7,970 bases of DNA from Candidatus Phaeomarinibacter sp. (GCA_028279995.1 JANQMQ010000108.1:1-7970), one strand, 5' to 3'; numbered from the stretch's first letter, positions 1 through 6,444 are shown. A program made the numbers and translations. Notes: generated from the sequence alone by a model not told the origin.

Positions 1-1
1 A

Positions 2-1360
2 CTTGTGAGCGCCTACTTCATTGTGCGTGCAATTTCCAAGCCCCTGAGACATGCGACCGGGCTTGTCGTGCGGCTTGCGGATGGAGACACGAACTTTGAA
101 CTGACCGGCACGAGCCGGACAGACGAAGTCGGCGACATCATGCGTGCCATTGACGCGCTACGCGCGCCGGTGGAAGAGGCCTTCTTCCTCAAGACCGTGA
201 TCGAAGATATGCCGCTGGCATTGATGACAGCTGATCCGAAGGATGACTTCAAGATCAACTACGCCAACAAGCAGTCGCTTGAGCAGATCAAGCAGCTTGA
301 AAAGTTCCTGTCGATCACGCCGGAGGAGCTGGTCGGCAGTTCGATTGACGTGTTCCACAAGTCGCCGGAAGTTCAGAGGCGTATGGTAGCGACACCCGAA
401 AATCTACCTCACCGGACCCGCATTGAAGTCGGGGATGAAGTCCTTGACCTCAACGTGTCAGCCATCCTGGACCGCAACGGCAACTATGTCGGTCCGGTCG
501 TCTCCTGGACACTGATCACGGCCATGGTCCGCCTGGCGGATAAGTTCGAGGAAAGCGTTGGTGCGATTGCCCAAGGCGTTGCAAGCGGTGCGACGCAGGC
601 CAAGGGGACCGCTGCGCAGCTTCTCAGTGCGGTTGAATCAGCCAATACCGGTATTTCTTCCGTCGCTGCGGCGGCTGAGGAAGCGTCGGTGAATGTTCAG
701 ACCGTTGCGGCGGCAACAGAAGAGATGACGATGTCCATCGGCGAAATTTCGCAGCGCATCTCAGAAGTGTCGACGGTGGCCAGTTCGGCGGTGAGTGAGA
801 CAAACGAGTCCGTCGCGTCTCTCAAGCAGCTGGAGGCCGCCAGCATTCAGATTGGCGACATCATCGGGCTGATCACCGATATCGCCGCGCAGACAAATCT
901 GCTGGCGCTCAATGCCACGATCGAGTCAGCCCGTGCCGGTGAAGCCGGCAAGGGGTTTGCGGTGGTTGCCAACGAGGTGAAGGCCCTCGCTACCCAGACG
1001 GCCAAAGCCACTGATGAGATCCGCGGGCATATCGAAGAGCTGCAACGGATCACTGGTTCAGCCACCAAGACCATTGATGGCGTTCAGCAGACCAACAGCA
1101 AGCTCAATGACATCTCCAATGCCATTGCCGCTGCCATCGAAGAGCAGAATGCGGCGACGGGGGAAATCTCCACCAATGTGCAACAGGCGGCGGATGGGTC
1201 TGCGGAAATCTCGCGCACCATTCTCGGCGTCAAGAATGTATCCGAGGAAAACGGAAATGCGGCCCGTTCGCTCTCGGATGCGGCAGAGGGGCTGTCTCAG
1301 CAGTCCGAAGACCTGCAAAACGCGGTGGATGAGTTTCTCGCCGAAGTCCGCGTCTCATAG
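2..1360 (+). CDS. Methyl-accepting chemotaxis protein, 3' part (HAMP-PAS-signalling domain)
   Basis: This is the cytoplasmic part of a chemotaxis transducer that would pass a signal to CheA/CheW. The reading frame is already open at the window edge. The GTG at 5 sits at the end of a hydrophobic stretch (SAYFIV), so it is an internal Val codon, and the sensor and first membrane segments lie upstream. Numbering from that GTG, residues 6-55 are a HAMP linker (Pro13, DEVGD at 40-44). Residues about 58-172 are a PAS-like domain (DMP near the start, [11 protein letters not shown], then [10 protein letters not shown]). Residues about 190-440 are the coiled-coil signalling domain, with the hairpin tip at 290-329 ([22 protein letters not shown], shown here only as family signature; key residues Q296, N298, N303, E307, R310, E313). 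There is no NWETF-like C-terminal CheR/CheB tether. The ligand cannot be inferred. It converges on the GST-family gene and no chemotaxis partner is visible nearby. Confidence 0.95.
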   Translation, partial: LVSAYFIVRAISKPLRHATGLVVRLADGDTNFELTGTSRTDEVGDIMRAIDALRAPVEEAFFLKTVIEDMPLALMTADPKDDFKINYANKQSLEQIKQLEKFLSITPEELVGSSIDVFHKSPEVQRRMVATPENLPHRTRIEVGDEVLDLNVSAILDRNGNYVGPVVSWTLITAMVRLADKFEESVGAIAQGVASGATQAKGTAAQLLSAVESANTGISSVAAAAEEASVNVQTVAAATEEMTMSIGEISQRISEVSTVASSAVSETNESVASLKQLEAASIQIGDIIGLITDIAAQTNLLALNATIESARAGEAGKGFAVVANEVKALATQTAKATDEIRGHIEELQRITGSATKTIDGVQQTNSKLNDISNAIAAAIEEQNAATGEISTNVQQAADGSAEISRTILGVKNVSEENGNAARSLSDAAEGLSQQSEDLQNAVDEFLAEVRVS

Positions 1361-1380
1361 AGGCCGGCCTGTGGACTACA

Positions 1381-1415
1381 CAACGCCGGGGGTGTCACCA
1401 ACACCTCCGGCGTTG
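1381..1415. terminator. Strong GC-rich hairpin between convergent genes, probable terminator
   Basis: A 15-bp stem (1381-1395 with 1401-1415, one G-T wobble) closes a 5-base loop CACCA. It begins 20 bases after the receptor stop codon. The stem is symmetric, so it could fold in transcripts from either side, but no T-run follows in either direction. It would therefore be a U-tract-poor terminator or an mRNA 3'-end protecting hairpin. Its position between two convergent genes supports a 3'-end role. The rest of the 1361-1528 gap holds only a weak 6-bp inverted repeat (1479-1484 with 1497-1502, 12-base loop), which could help end the minus-strand transcript. Confidence 0.6.
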
Positions 1416-1528
1416 CTGTTGGCGATGCTTCGGTAGAGGTCCAGCCAGCACCGACCATTGGCCTAGTGTCCGCGCTGTTGAGCCAATCTGCCTGCCGGCT
1501 CAGGAGTTTCCCACGAACGCATACATGC

Positions 1529-2665
1529 TCATGCGGCGCGGTCCTCTTCGTTCCTGCTCGTTCTGCGAACCCATTCCAGCTTTTCCGCAACTGGGTTGTT
1601 CTCGAAGACATTGATGGACTGGTTGAATGGGGCCTGCCGCTGGACGTCATAACCTGACTGTGCCGGGATCGTCCGTGTCCAGATGAGGTCACAGCCGGGG
1701 TATGGCAGCAGAGTCTTGACCTTTGCCTGGGCATTCGCATCCAGCGCATCGAACTCCTCACGCAGCCGTTCCAGGCAGTAGACGCGGTAGCGCGAAACGG
1801 GAACGTTCGTGTAGCGGCAGCCCTGCACCGTCATTTCCATCCGGTTTTCCCCCCGGTCAAATGCGAGGGCGGTTTCGGCGAGTTGGACAAGGTGGGTTTC
1901 GGCGATCTCCCGCAGCATGGGCTCTGCGTCATCTGGCACCGATGACAGCAGGGCGGACTGGCTGATGGTCTGGCCCGCATGCCAAGTGCGGGCGACCCAC
2001 TCAGCAACCCCTGGCCAGTCGTTGCGCATGATGGCGGCCGGCGTGGGGTCCTGTCCGAAATGGCGCAGCATCGGACCCATCAGGCCGATGTCGGCGATGG
2101 ATGGGCTGTCGCCAAGCAGGAATGGGCGGTTCTTGAGCATGGTCAGCATGTTGCGCATCGCGTTGTAGAAACCTGCTTCCACATGATCCCATGTGATGTC
2201 GGTCACACCGTCGTTGACCACATAGCCGCGGCGCTGACGGGTTCTTATGATGAAGCGGCGGACGAAGCGCGGCAGCCGCAGATGGGTGGTGATTTCGTCG
2301 GCCAGGATGCGCGAGAGCAACTCGCGGTCATGCTCATAGCTCCAGCGAAAGTGCATGGCGGGACGCCACAGCCATTCGTCCGCGTAATCTTCTATTAAGA
2401 GGGCAATAAAGCGCACGACCGGGTCAGCCGGCATGACCGGGCGATCAGGGTGCTCGGTCTCGAGGTGCTGGATGATCGGTGTTGAGTCCGACATCCAGCG
2501 GCCATCTTCCCGCTCGATGATGGGTACCTGCACGGCACCGGCCAGCTTTCTGATCCGCGGCTGATCGGCGAAGGGATGTTCCATCTCGTAAGGGAGGCCC
2601 TTGTAGCGCAGATATGTCTCCAGCTTCCCGGTGAAGTAAGACACCGATACACCCCAGACTTTCAT
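1529..2665 (-). CDS. Glutathione S-transferase family protein with long C-terminal extension
   Basis: This protein has 378 residues, against about 200-250 for ordinary cytosolic GSTs. Residues 1-80 look like a thioredoxin-fold GST N-domain: beta1 MKVWGVSVSYFTGK with candidate thiol-activating Ser9/Tyr10, the cis-Pro loop at VP48II, and the glutathione-binding D60-S61 in WMSDSTPII. Residues about 90-235 are the helical C-domain with the N-capping S-x-x-D motif (S189-D192, in SPSIADIG). Residues about 240-378 form an extension that I do not recognise; it is rich in charged residues and Arg, with no membrane segment or signal peptide. The protein should be cytoplasmic and glutathione-dependent, but the substrate is unknown. 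ATG at 2663-2665 is well supported by GGGAG (2674-2678 on the plus-strand map) eight bases upstream. It is divergent from the Crp/Fnr gene and convergent with the receptor gene. The GST fold is confident; catalytic activity is inferred. Confidence 0.9.
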   Translation of the reverse strand: MKVWGVSVSYFTGKLETYLRYKGLPYEMEHPFADQPRIRKLAGAVQVPIIEREDGRWMSDSTPIIQHLETEHPDRPVMPADPVVRFIALLIEDYADEWLWRPAMHFRWSYEHDRELLSRILADEITTHLRLPRFVRRFIIRTRQRRGYVVNDGVTDITWDHVEAGFYNAMRNMLTMLKNRPFLLGDSPSIADIGLMGPMLRHFGQDPTPAAIMRNDWPGVAEWVARTWHAGQTISQSALLSSVPDDAEPMLREIAETHLVQLAETALAFDRGENRMEMTVQGCRYTNVPVSRYRVYCLERLREEFDALDANAQAKVKTLLPYPGCDLIWTRTIPAQSGYDVQRQAPFNQSINVFENNPVAEKLEWVRRTSRNEEDRAA

Positions 2666-2719
2666 GGCTCTATCTCCCGACTGTTTTCAATCTGCTGCGG
2701 CGGATACCGGCAGCATTCT

Positions 2720-2750
2720 TTGACACTAGGGACGTGCTGCGGCTTAAAAT
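2720..2750 (+). promoter_or_regulatory. Sigma70-like promoter for the Crp/Fnr gene
   Basis: A perfect TTGACA (-35) lies at 2720-2725. TAAAAT (2745-2750, spacing 19) or TTAAAA (2744-2749, spacing 18) can serve as -10. An AT-rich stretch follows, and the preferred ATG is at 2793, giving a leader of about 35 bases. Copies of TGCTGC/GCAGCA surround the -35 element. No equally good promoter is visible for the divergent GST gene in the same 100-base gap. Confidence 0.55.
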
Positions 2751-2792
2751 GCTAAAAAGTTACATTTGAGACCAGTTATTTGGGACGCCGTC

Positions 2793-3485
2793 ATGAAGGT
2801 GCTGCGCGCCAAGGCAAAGACGCTCTATGACCTCCTGCCGGATGATGTGATGGACCGTGTCCTTGAGGCCGGAACATCGCGGAAATTCAAGGACGGCCAG
2901 ATCATTCAGCAGCGCGGCGATGACCGTCAGGGCGTATCGGTTCTGACGGATGGCCAGATCGTGGCGGGAAATGCTGGGCTCGACGGGTCATTTCTGGTGT
3001 CGGCGCTGTTGCGCCCGGGCGAGACATTTGGCGAGTTCACGGTATTTGCCGGTTTGCCGCATACCCACACCCTGTGGGCGCAGGGCGACACGCAGATCAC
3101 CTTCATCAAAGGGAGTGTGTTCAAGAAGCTGATGGATGATGAGCCGTTGCTTGCGCATGCGATGGTGACGTTCACTCTGCTGCGCAACTATGAGCTGATC
3201 GAGTTTGTGGACGCGCAACGACGCCTGTCGCTACGTGTGAGAATTGCACTGTTGCTGTTGACGTCGATCGGTCCTGAAGCCGATCGCGAAACAGTTGAGT
3301 GCCGGCAGGAAGACTTGGCGGTCATGCTCGGTGTTTCCCGCGTGGCCGCAGGCAAGGCGCTCAAGCGGATGGAACAGGACGGTCTGGTGCATCTGCATTA
3401 TGGGCGTGTTGAAGTGCCGGACGTGGCCCGGCTGAAAGCTGAGGTGGCTGCTGAAGATCAGTTCTATCCCATTGTGGAGCGCTGA
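2793..3485 (+). CDS. Crp/Fnr-family transcriptional regulator
   Basis: This is a 230-residue cytoplasmic DNA-binding regulator of typical family length. Residues about 12-125 form the cyclic-nucleotide-binding-type beta-roll (GQIIQQRGD at 35-43, VLTDGQIV at 50-57, RPGETFGEFTVFAG at 74-87). Then comes a long dimerisation helix. Residues about 150-218 form the winged helix, with the HTH around 172-190 (QEDLAVMLGVSR) and the wing near GLVHLHYGRVEVPD. The Arg-Ser pair that contacts cAMP in E. coli CRP is replaced by T91-H92, and there is only one cysteine (C170), so neither classical cAMP sensing nor FNR-type Fe-S sensing is expected. The ligand is unknown. I prefer ATG at 2793 (GGGA at 2782-2785) over an in-frame TTG at 2766, which has no ribosome-binding site. 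It is divergent from the GST gene and upstream of the surface-protein gene, making it a candidate local regulator of either. Confidence 0.93.
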   Translation: MKVLRAKAKTLYDLLPDDVMDRVLEAGTSRKFKDGQIIQQRGDDRQGVSVLTDGQIVAGNAGLDGSFLVSALLRPGETFGEFTVFAGLPHTHTLWAQGDTQITFIKGSVFKKLMDDEPLLAHAMVTFTLLRNYELIEFVDAQRRLSLRVRIALLLLTSIGPEADRETVECRQEDLAVMLGVSRVAAGKALKRMEQDGLVHLHYGRVEVPDVARLKAEVAAEDQFYPIVER

Positions 3486-3491
3486 TCGTCT

Positions 3492-3523
3492 GGGAGCCCG
3501 CTGTCTCTCCCGGGCAGCCGGGC
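3492..3523 (+). terminator. Weak GC-rich hairpin region after the Crp/Fnr gene
   Basis: Several competing short stems can form here: GGGAG 3492-3496 with CTCCC 3507-3511, GCCCG 3496-3500 with CGGGC 3511-3515, and CCCGG 3509-3513 with CCGGG 3518-3522. It starts seven bases after the stop codon. There is no T-run, so termination is only a possibility and readthrough into the next gene is plausible. Confidence 0.25.
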
Positions 3524-3558
3524 AACCGCATTTCTTGCCAATGAGTTCAGGAACGCAG

Positions 3559-3586
3559 CCGCAATAGTGCATTTGCACTATTCCGG
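3559..3586. promoter_or_regulatory. Large palindrome upstream of the autotransporter gene, operator or RNA hairpin
   Basis: The core is a perfect dyad of 9 + 2 + 9 bases: AATAGTGCA (3563-3571), TT, TGCACTATT (3574-3582). After one C/C mismatch the symmetry resumes for three more pairs (3559-3561 with 3584-3586), giving a 28-base near-perfect palindrome. Its size fits the binding site of a dimeric regulator, and the Crp/Fnr gene ends about 75 bases upstream. It does not match the E. coli CRP (TGTGA-N6-TCACA) or FNR (TTGAT-N4-ATCAA) consensus. No T-run follows, so it is unlikely to be an intrinsic terminator. Confidence 0.55.
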
Positions 3587-3587
3587 A

Positions 3588-3603
3588 CCGCATCTTTATG
3601 CGG
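3588..3603 (+). promoter_or_regulatory. Second, adjacent hairpin in the autotransporter leader
   Basis: CCGCAT (3588-3593), a CTTT loop and ATGCGG (3598-3603) make a perfect 6-bp stem, one base beyond the larger palindrome. Together they form a tandem dyad that ends 65 bases before the preferred start codon. If transcription starts upstream of both, the mRNA leader would carry two consecutive hairpins. If it starts downstream, they could be operator half-sites. Confidence 0.45.
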
Positions 3604-3656
3604 CACTTGAGAGGCCTTTGCAGCGCGGACTGCCACGCCTCCCGGCAGACCAGCGC

Positions 3657-3663
3657 AAGGGGG
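3657..3663 (+). promoter_or_regulatory. Ribosome-binding site that fixes the autotransporter start
   Basis: AAGGGGG differs from the ideal AAGGAGG at one base and lies five bases before GTG at 3669. That start gives a clean signal peptide. The longer reading frame from GTG 3567 begins inside the palindrome, has no Shine-Dalgarno sequence and would bury the signal peptide behind 34 residues. Confidence 0.65.
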
Positions 3664-3668
3664 TTGCT

Positions 3669-5747
3669 GTGCGCGTATCATTCACTCCATCTGTCGGGCC
3701 CTTGGGTGCCTTTGTTGCACTTTCACTGCTTCTGGCTGGCGAGGCAGTCCGCGCGCAGACGCTTGATCTGCCTGAGGATGCCGCAGCGGAGGCACATGCG
3801 GTTTCCTCGGATGGCGCTCTGGTTGTTGGTGAGGCGGGTGGGCAGGTCGCCCAGTGGACACAGGCAGGCGGCGTTGCAAGCCTGGGGACCAACGGCGTCG
3901 CACTGGATGTGTCCGGAGATGGCAGCGTGATCGTCGGTCACACCCCTGGGGCCAATGGCAGGTCTATTGCCTTTCGCCGTACCCAGGCCGGCGGAATTCA
4001 AACGCTGGGTGTCATTGGCAGTGATGGCACTGCGTTTCTGGATGAATCAAAGGCGGAAGGTATTTCGCGGGACGGCGCTGTGATTGTCGGCAGCAGCCAT
4101 GATGCAACGGTCTTTGCCACGCGTGCTTTCCGGTGGACGCAGGCAGGCGGCATGCAAAGCCTGGGCACGCTTGCCGGTGGCAATGCATCTTTCGCCTATG
4201 GGGCGTCAGCCGACGGGTCTGTGGTTGTTGGCAGCTCCAATTCTGCAACCAGCGCGGGACAGGAGGCGTTCCGGTGGACACAGGCGGGCGGCATGGTGGC
4301 GCTTGGAAAGCTCAATGCGGGGAACTCGTCCGAGGCGTTTGCTGTATCTGATGACGGTACGGTCGTGGTTGGCCAGGCCGCGGACGGCGCGGCCTTCAAC
4401 TCGCTGAGGGCTTTTCGGTGGACACAGGCGACGGGGCTGCAGAGCCTTGGGGTTCTCAATTTCGGGACTTCGTCGCAGGCCCATGACATTTCCGGCGATG
4501 GTCTTGTGATTGTCGGCGGTGCCAATGATGGTGCCGGCGGTAACCAGCTGCGGGCATTCCGATGGACGCAGGCAGGTGGCATGCAAACAGTCGAGGACTG
4601 GTTGCGCGGGCAGGGTGCCGTCATTGCCGCTGATGTCACGCGGATTGCCAATGGGACCAACTCAGACGGCACGGTCATTGTTGGCCGTACCGCAGATGGC
4701 AAGATGTTCATTGCCCGAGGCGGGGCAGACGGTGCCGGCGGAGGAGGCGGCGGTGGCGTCCCTGCACCCGCGCCAGCTCCCGTTGCCACGCAACGTCAAT
4801 CAATTCCTGCAGGCCTTATCACGGTCGATGATCTGTCACGCAGTATTGCGAGCACTGCGACCGCCAACAGCGGTGTAGCTGCGACTATCGGCACGTCGCT
4901 CAACGGTGCGGGCAGTCGACCGCTGGATCGACGGGCCGGCGGTGATGGAAAGTCTGTCGTGTGGCTGACGGGCGATTGGGGCCGGGAGGACCATGGGGCA
5001 CGGGACGGTACCTTGTCCCTGGGTGAGTTTGGTGTGGGACATGATCTGGGACCGGTTCAGACTAATCTGGTCGGGGGGTATGCCCATATGCGTCAGGATA
5101 CACTGCTTGGCGGTAGCACCGAGGTTGATGCGGGATATGCGAAGGTGGAAGTGCTTTCGCAGCTCACCGGTGATGAGCGTGACGGGCTGTGGCTTGTTCT
5201 GACGGGTGTGGGTGTCTGGGGCAAGGCAGCTGTGCAGCGCAACTACCTCACAAATGGCGGTTTGACGGATAGCTCCAAGGGGACGTCTGATATCGAGGGG
5301 TATGGTTTTCGTGGCCGACTCGAGTGGGAACAGCTGATTGACCATGTATCTCCGTATACGGAATTATCTTGGTCGCGCACCTGTTTAGCTGGTTATACCG
5401 AATCCGGCGGTGCATTTCCGGTTGCATTCAATGAGAACTGTGACTCCGCGACGGAAGCACGTCTGGGAAGCGACCTTGCCTACCCAATAGACGACAGTGT
5501 CCGTCTTCTCGGCATTGTCGAAGGTGTTCACAGGTTCGAAGAAACAGCCAATGGTGTTTCAGGTCAGGTTATCGGTCTTGGTGGCTTCAGCTTTGCCGGG
5601 GCAAAGAATGAACAGACCTGGGCGCGTGGCGGTGCAGGTGTTGAGTTTGATCTGGACGCCGCTTCACTATCCTTCATGGCCAATGCGAGCACCGTCGGCG
5701 AGACACCGTCCGTGCTGCTGTCTTCATCTTTGCGGGTTCGGTTTTAG
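3669..5747 (+). CDS. HAF-repeat autotransporter surface protein
   Basis: This is a 692-residue secreted surface protein. Residues 1-29 are a Sec signal peptide (Arg2, hydrophobic core LGAFVALSLLLAG, cleavage after VRA before Gln30). Residues about 41-352 are at least six HAF-type extracellular repeats of 41-52 residues, each with a DGxVVVG strand followed by AFRWTQAGGMQSLGTL-like sequence. Residues 353-372 are a flexible linker with seven Gly and Pro-Ala pairs. A helical connector follows (about 380-425). Residues about 428-692 are an autotransporter beta-barrel of normal size, ending in the aromatic terminus LRVRF for outer-membrane assembly. C572 and C591 bracket a probable barrel loop and may form a disulfide. 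I see no protease triad, so the passenger probably stays attached. Its role (adhesion, matrix) is unknown. The GTG start at 3669 is chosen over GTG 3567 on ribosome-site and signal-peptide grounds. The stop overlaps the convergent gene. Confidence 0.88.
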   Translation: MRVSFTPSVGPLGAFVALSLLLAGEAVRAQTLDLPEDAAAEAHAVSSDGALVVGEAGGQVAQWTQAGGVASLGTNGVALDVSGDGSVIVGHTPGANGRSIAFRRTQAGGIQTLGVIGSDGTAFLDESKAEGISRDGAVIVGSSHDATVFATRAFRWTQAGGMQSLGTLAGGNASFAYGASADGSVVVGSSNSATSAGQEAFRWTQAGGMVALGKLNAGNSSEAFAVSDDGTVVVGQAADGAAFNSLRAFRWTQATGLQSLGVLNFGTSSQAHDISGDGLVIVGGANDGAGGNQLRAFRWTQAGGMQTVEDWLRGQGAVIAADVTRIANGTNSDGTVIVGRTADGKMFIARGGADGAGGGGGGGVPAPAPAPVATQRQSIPAGLITVDDLSRSIASTATANSGVAATIGTSLNGAGSRPLDRRAGGDGKSVVWLTGDWGREDHGARDGTLSLGEFGVGHDLGPVQTNLVGGYAHMRQDTLLGGSTEVDAGYAKVEVLSQLTGDERDGLWLVLTGVGVWGKAAVQRNYLTNGGLTDSSKGTSDIEGYGFRGRLEWEQLIDHVSPYTELSWSRTCLAGYTESGGAFPVAFNENCDSATEARLGSDLAYPIDDSVRLLGIVEGVHRFEETANGVSGQVIGLGGFSFAGAKNEQTWARGGAGVEFDLDAASLSFMANASTVGETPSVLLSSSLRVRF
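3789..4722 (+). repeat. HAF-type protein repeat array (about six units)
   Basis: Degenerate tandem coding repeats are anchored on the Trp codon of FRWTQAGG at 3855, 3978 (Arg instead of Trp), 4134, 4275, 4419 and 4563. The spacings are therefore 123, 156, 141, 144 and 144 bases, all multiples of three. The last three intervals are nearly uniform (47-48 residues). Each unit also carries a D-G-x-V-x-V-G strand, and a final half-unit (SDGTVIVGRTADGK) closes the array. The best-conserved DNA is around GGTGGACACAGGC, so units could recombine, but they are too diverged for long identical tracts. Confidence 0.8.
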
Positions 5748-6406
5748 ACTGCCCTTGGGTATCGAAGCCGCCTCGCCAGTACGGCGAGGTGGATCAGTGC
5801 GGCCCCGAAGAAGAGCAGCACCGGAACAATCAGTCCTGGACCGAAGAACAGCTGCAGCCGCGTCTGGGTGGGAAAGTTGAAGGTCTGCTCTATGGCGGCC
5901 GTCTTGAACAGATGCGCACCGGGGAAGCCTTCATAGGTTGCGACTCTTGCGAGGTCGCGGCGGGAGCGATAGCGGACCATGGAGATGAAGTCCCATTCGG
6001 TTGTTTCGCCGGTGCCGAATGTGTCGACATAGGGACCTGTCTTGTCAGCCACCAGCACCGGATGCCCGGCGCTTAGAAACAGGCGACCCAGGAAAGCGTT
6101 TGAGTAGATGGATAAGAGCCTGGCAGGGTCCGTCGGTTCGCCGGTCTGGGGGTTCGGTTGCTTGGTGGCATGTAGCTTGATGACATTGAGCATCACAAAC
6201 TCCCGGCCGTCGTCTGCCTCGAGAAAGCGCCGCAATGTCTTAAGGGCTTGGGGGTCGCCTTCCGGGCGGGAGGCCAGCTGATCCATGTAGGTGTCGATTT
6301 CGGCTGACGTCAGCGGCCCGCTCCAGTTGTGATACCAGGCCGTGAAGGCGAGTGAGAGGAAAAGCGCGGTTCCCCAGATCCAGATGCTGCGGGTCAGGCT
6401 CTTCAT
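5744..6406 (-). CDS. Membrane-anchored protein with DUF1330-like (dimeric alpha/beta barrel-like) domain
   Basis: This is a 220-residue protein of unknown function. It has an N-terminal membrane segment (about 6-25, WIWGTALFLSLAFTAWY) with no obvious cleavage site, a soluble domain (about 35-180), and a C-terminal membrane segment (about 188-210, FFGPGLIVPVLLFFGAALI) followed by an Arg-rich tail. The domain reads FVMLNVIKLHA, then AGHPVLVADK, then TEWDFISMVRYRSRRDL and a PGAHLFKTAAIEQT helix. This order of strands and helices resembles DUF1330/ferredoxin-like dimeric barrels; the match is by pattern only. The ATG at 6404-6406 is chosen because AAGGA (6414-6418 on the map) lies seven bases upstream. 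An in-frame ATG at 6425-6427 would add seven residues but has no ribosome site. Its TAA overlaps the convergent autotransporter stop. It is divergent from yggT. Confidence 0.8.
   Translation of the reverse strand: MKSLTRSIWIWGTALFLSLAFTAWYHNWSGPLTSAEIDTYMDQLASRPEGDPQALKTLRRFLEADDGREFVMLNVIKLHATKQPNPQTGEPTDPARLLSIYSNAFLGRLFLSAGHPVLVADKTGPYVDTFGTGETTEWDFISMVRYRSRRDLARVATYEGFPGAHLFKTAAIEQTFNFPTQTRLQLFFGPGLIVPVLLFFGAALIHLAVLARRLRYPRAV
5768..5792 (+). terminator. Hairpin after the autotransporter stop, inside the opposing gene
   Basis: A 10-pair stem (5768-5777 with 5783-5792, one G-T wobble, seven central pairs perfect) and a 5-base loop start 21 bases after the autotransporter stop. On the other strand it lies in the last codons of the DUF1330-like gene (region encoding LAVLARRL). 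There is no T-run, so it may be a weak terminator or mRNA-end stabiliser. Coding constraints on the minus strand make coincidence possible. Confidence 0.4.
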
Positions 6407-6413
6407 TGCGGCG

Positions 6414-6418
6414 TCCTT
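6414..6418 (-). promoter_or_regulatory. Ribosome-binding site that fixes the DUF1330-like start
   Basis: On the minus strand this reads AAGGA, seven bases before ATG 6404-6406. The alternative upstream ATG (6425-6427) has only CGTCCGCCGCATC before it, with no purine-rich site. The shorter start places the first membrane segment right at the N-terminus. Confidence 0.6.
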
Positions 6419-6444
6419 GCTGGTCATGATGCGGCGGACGCATA

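Noticed and set aside
5..7. GTG as the translation start of the chemotaxis receptor
   Set aside because: The frame is open upstream to the window edge and the GTG lies inside the end of a membrane segment leading into HAMP, so the gene is truncated by the window, not started there.
1361..1370. Perfect 10-base palindrome AGGCCGGCCT right after the receptor stop
   Set aside because: A short GC palindrome with no loop, expected by chance in GC-rich DNA. The stronger hairpin 11 bases downstream better explains the 3' end.
2766..2792. TTG start for the Crp/Fnr gene
   Set aside because: It has no Shine-Dalgarno sequence and sits only about 15 bases after the probable -10 element. ATG 2793 has GGGA upstream and gives a normal family length.
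3567..3668. N-terminal 34-residue extension of the autotransporter from GTG 3567
   Set aside because: There is no ribosome-binding site, the start lies inside a palindrome, and it would displace an otherwise clean signal peptide from the N-terminus.
3789..4722. Possible CRISPR or DNA satellite array because of regular spacing near 144 bases
   Set aside because: The repeats are protein-coding, in frame and degenerate at the DNA level, with the spacing set by a 47-48 residue HAF unit.
4196..4789. Long minus-strand open frame of 197 codons opposite the HAF repeats
   Set aside because: It is a shadow of the repeat-coding strand: its Pro-rich start is the antisense of the Gly linker and its MPPACVHR repeats are the antisense of the WTQAGG units. 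It has no ribosome site.
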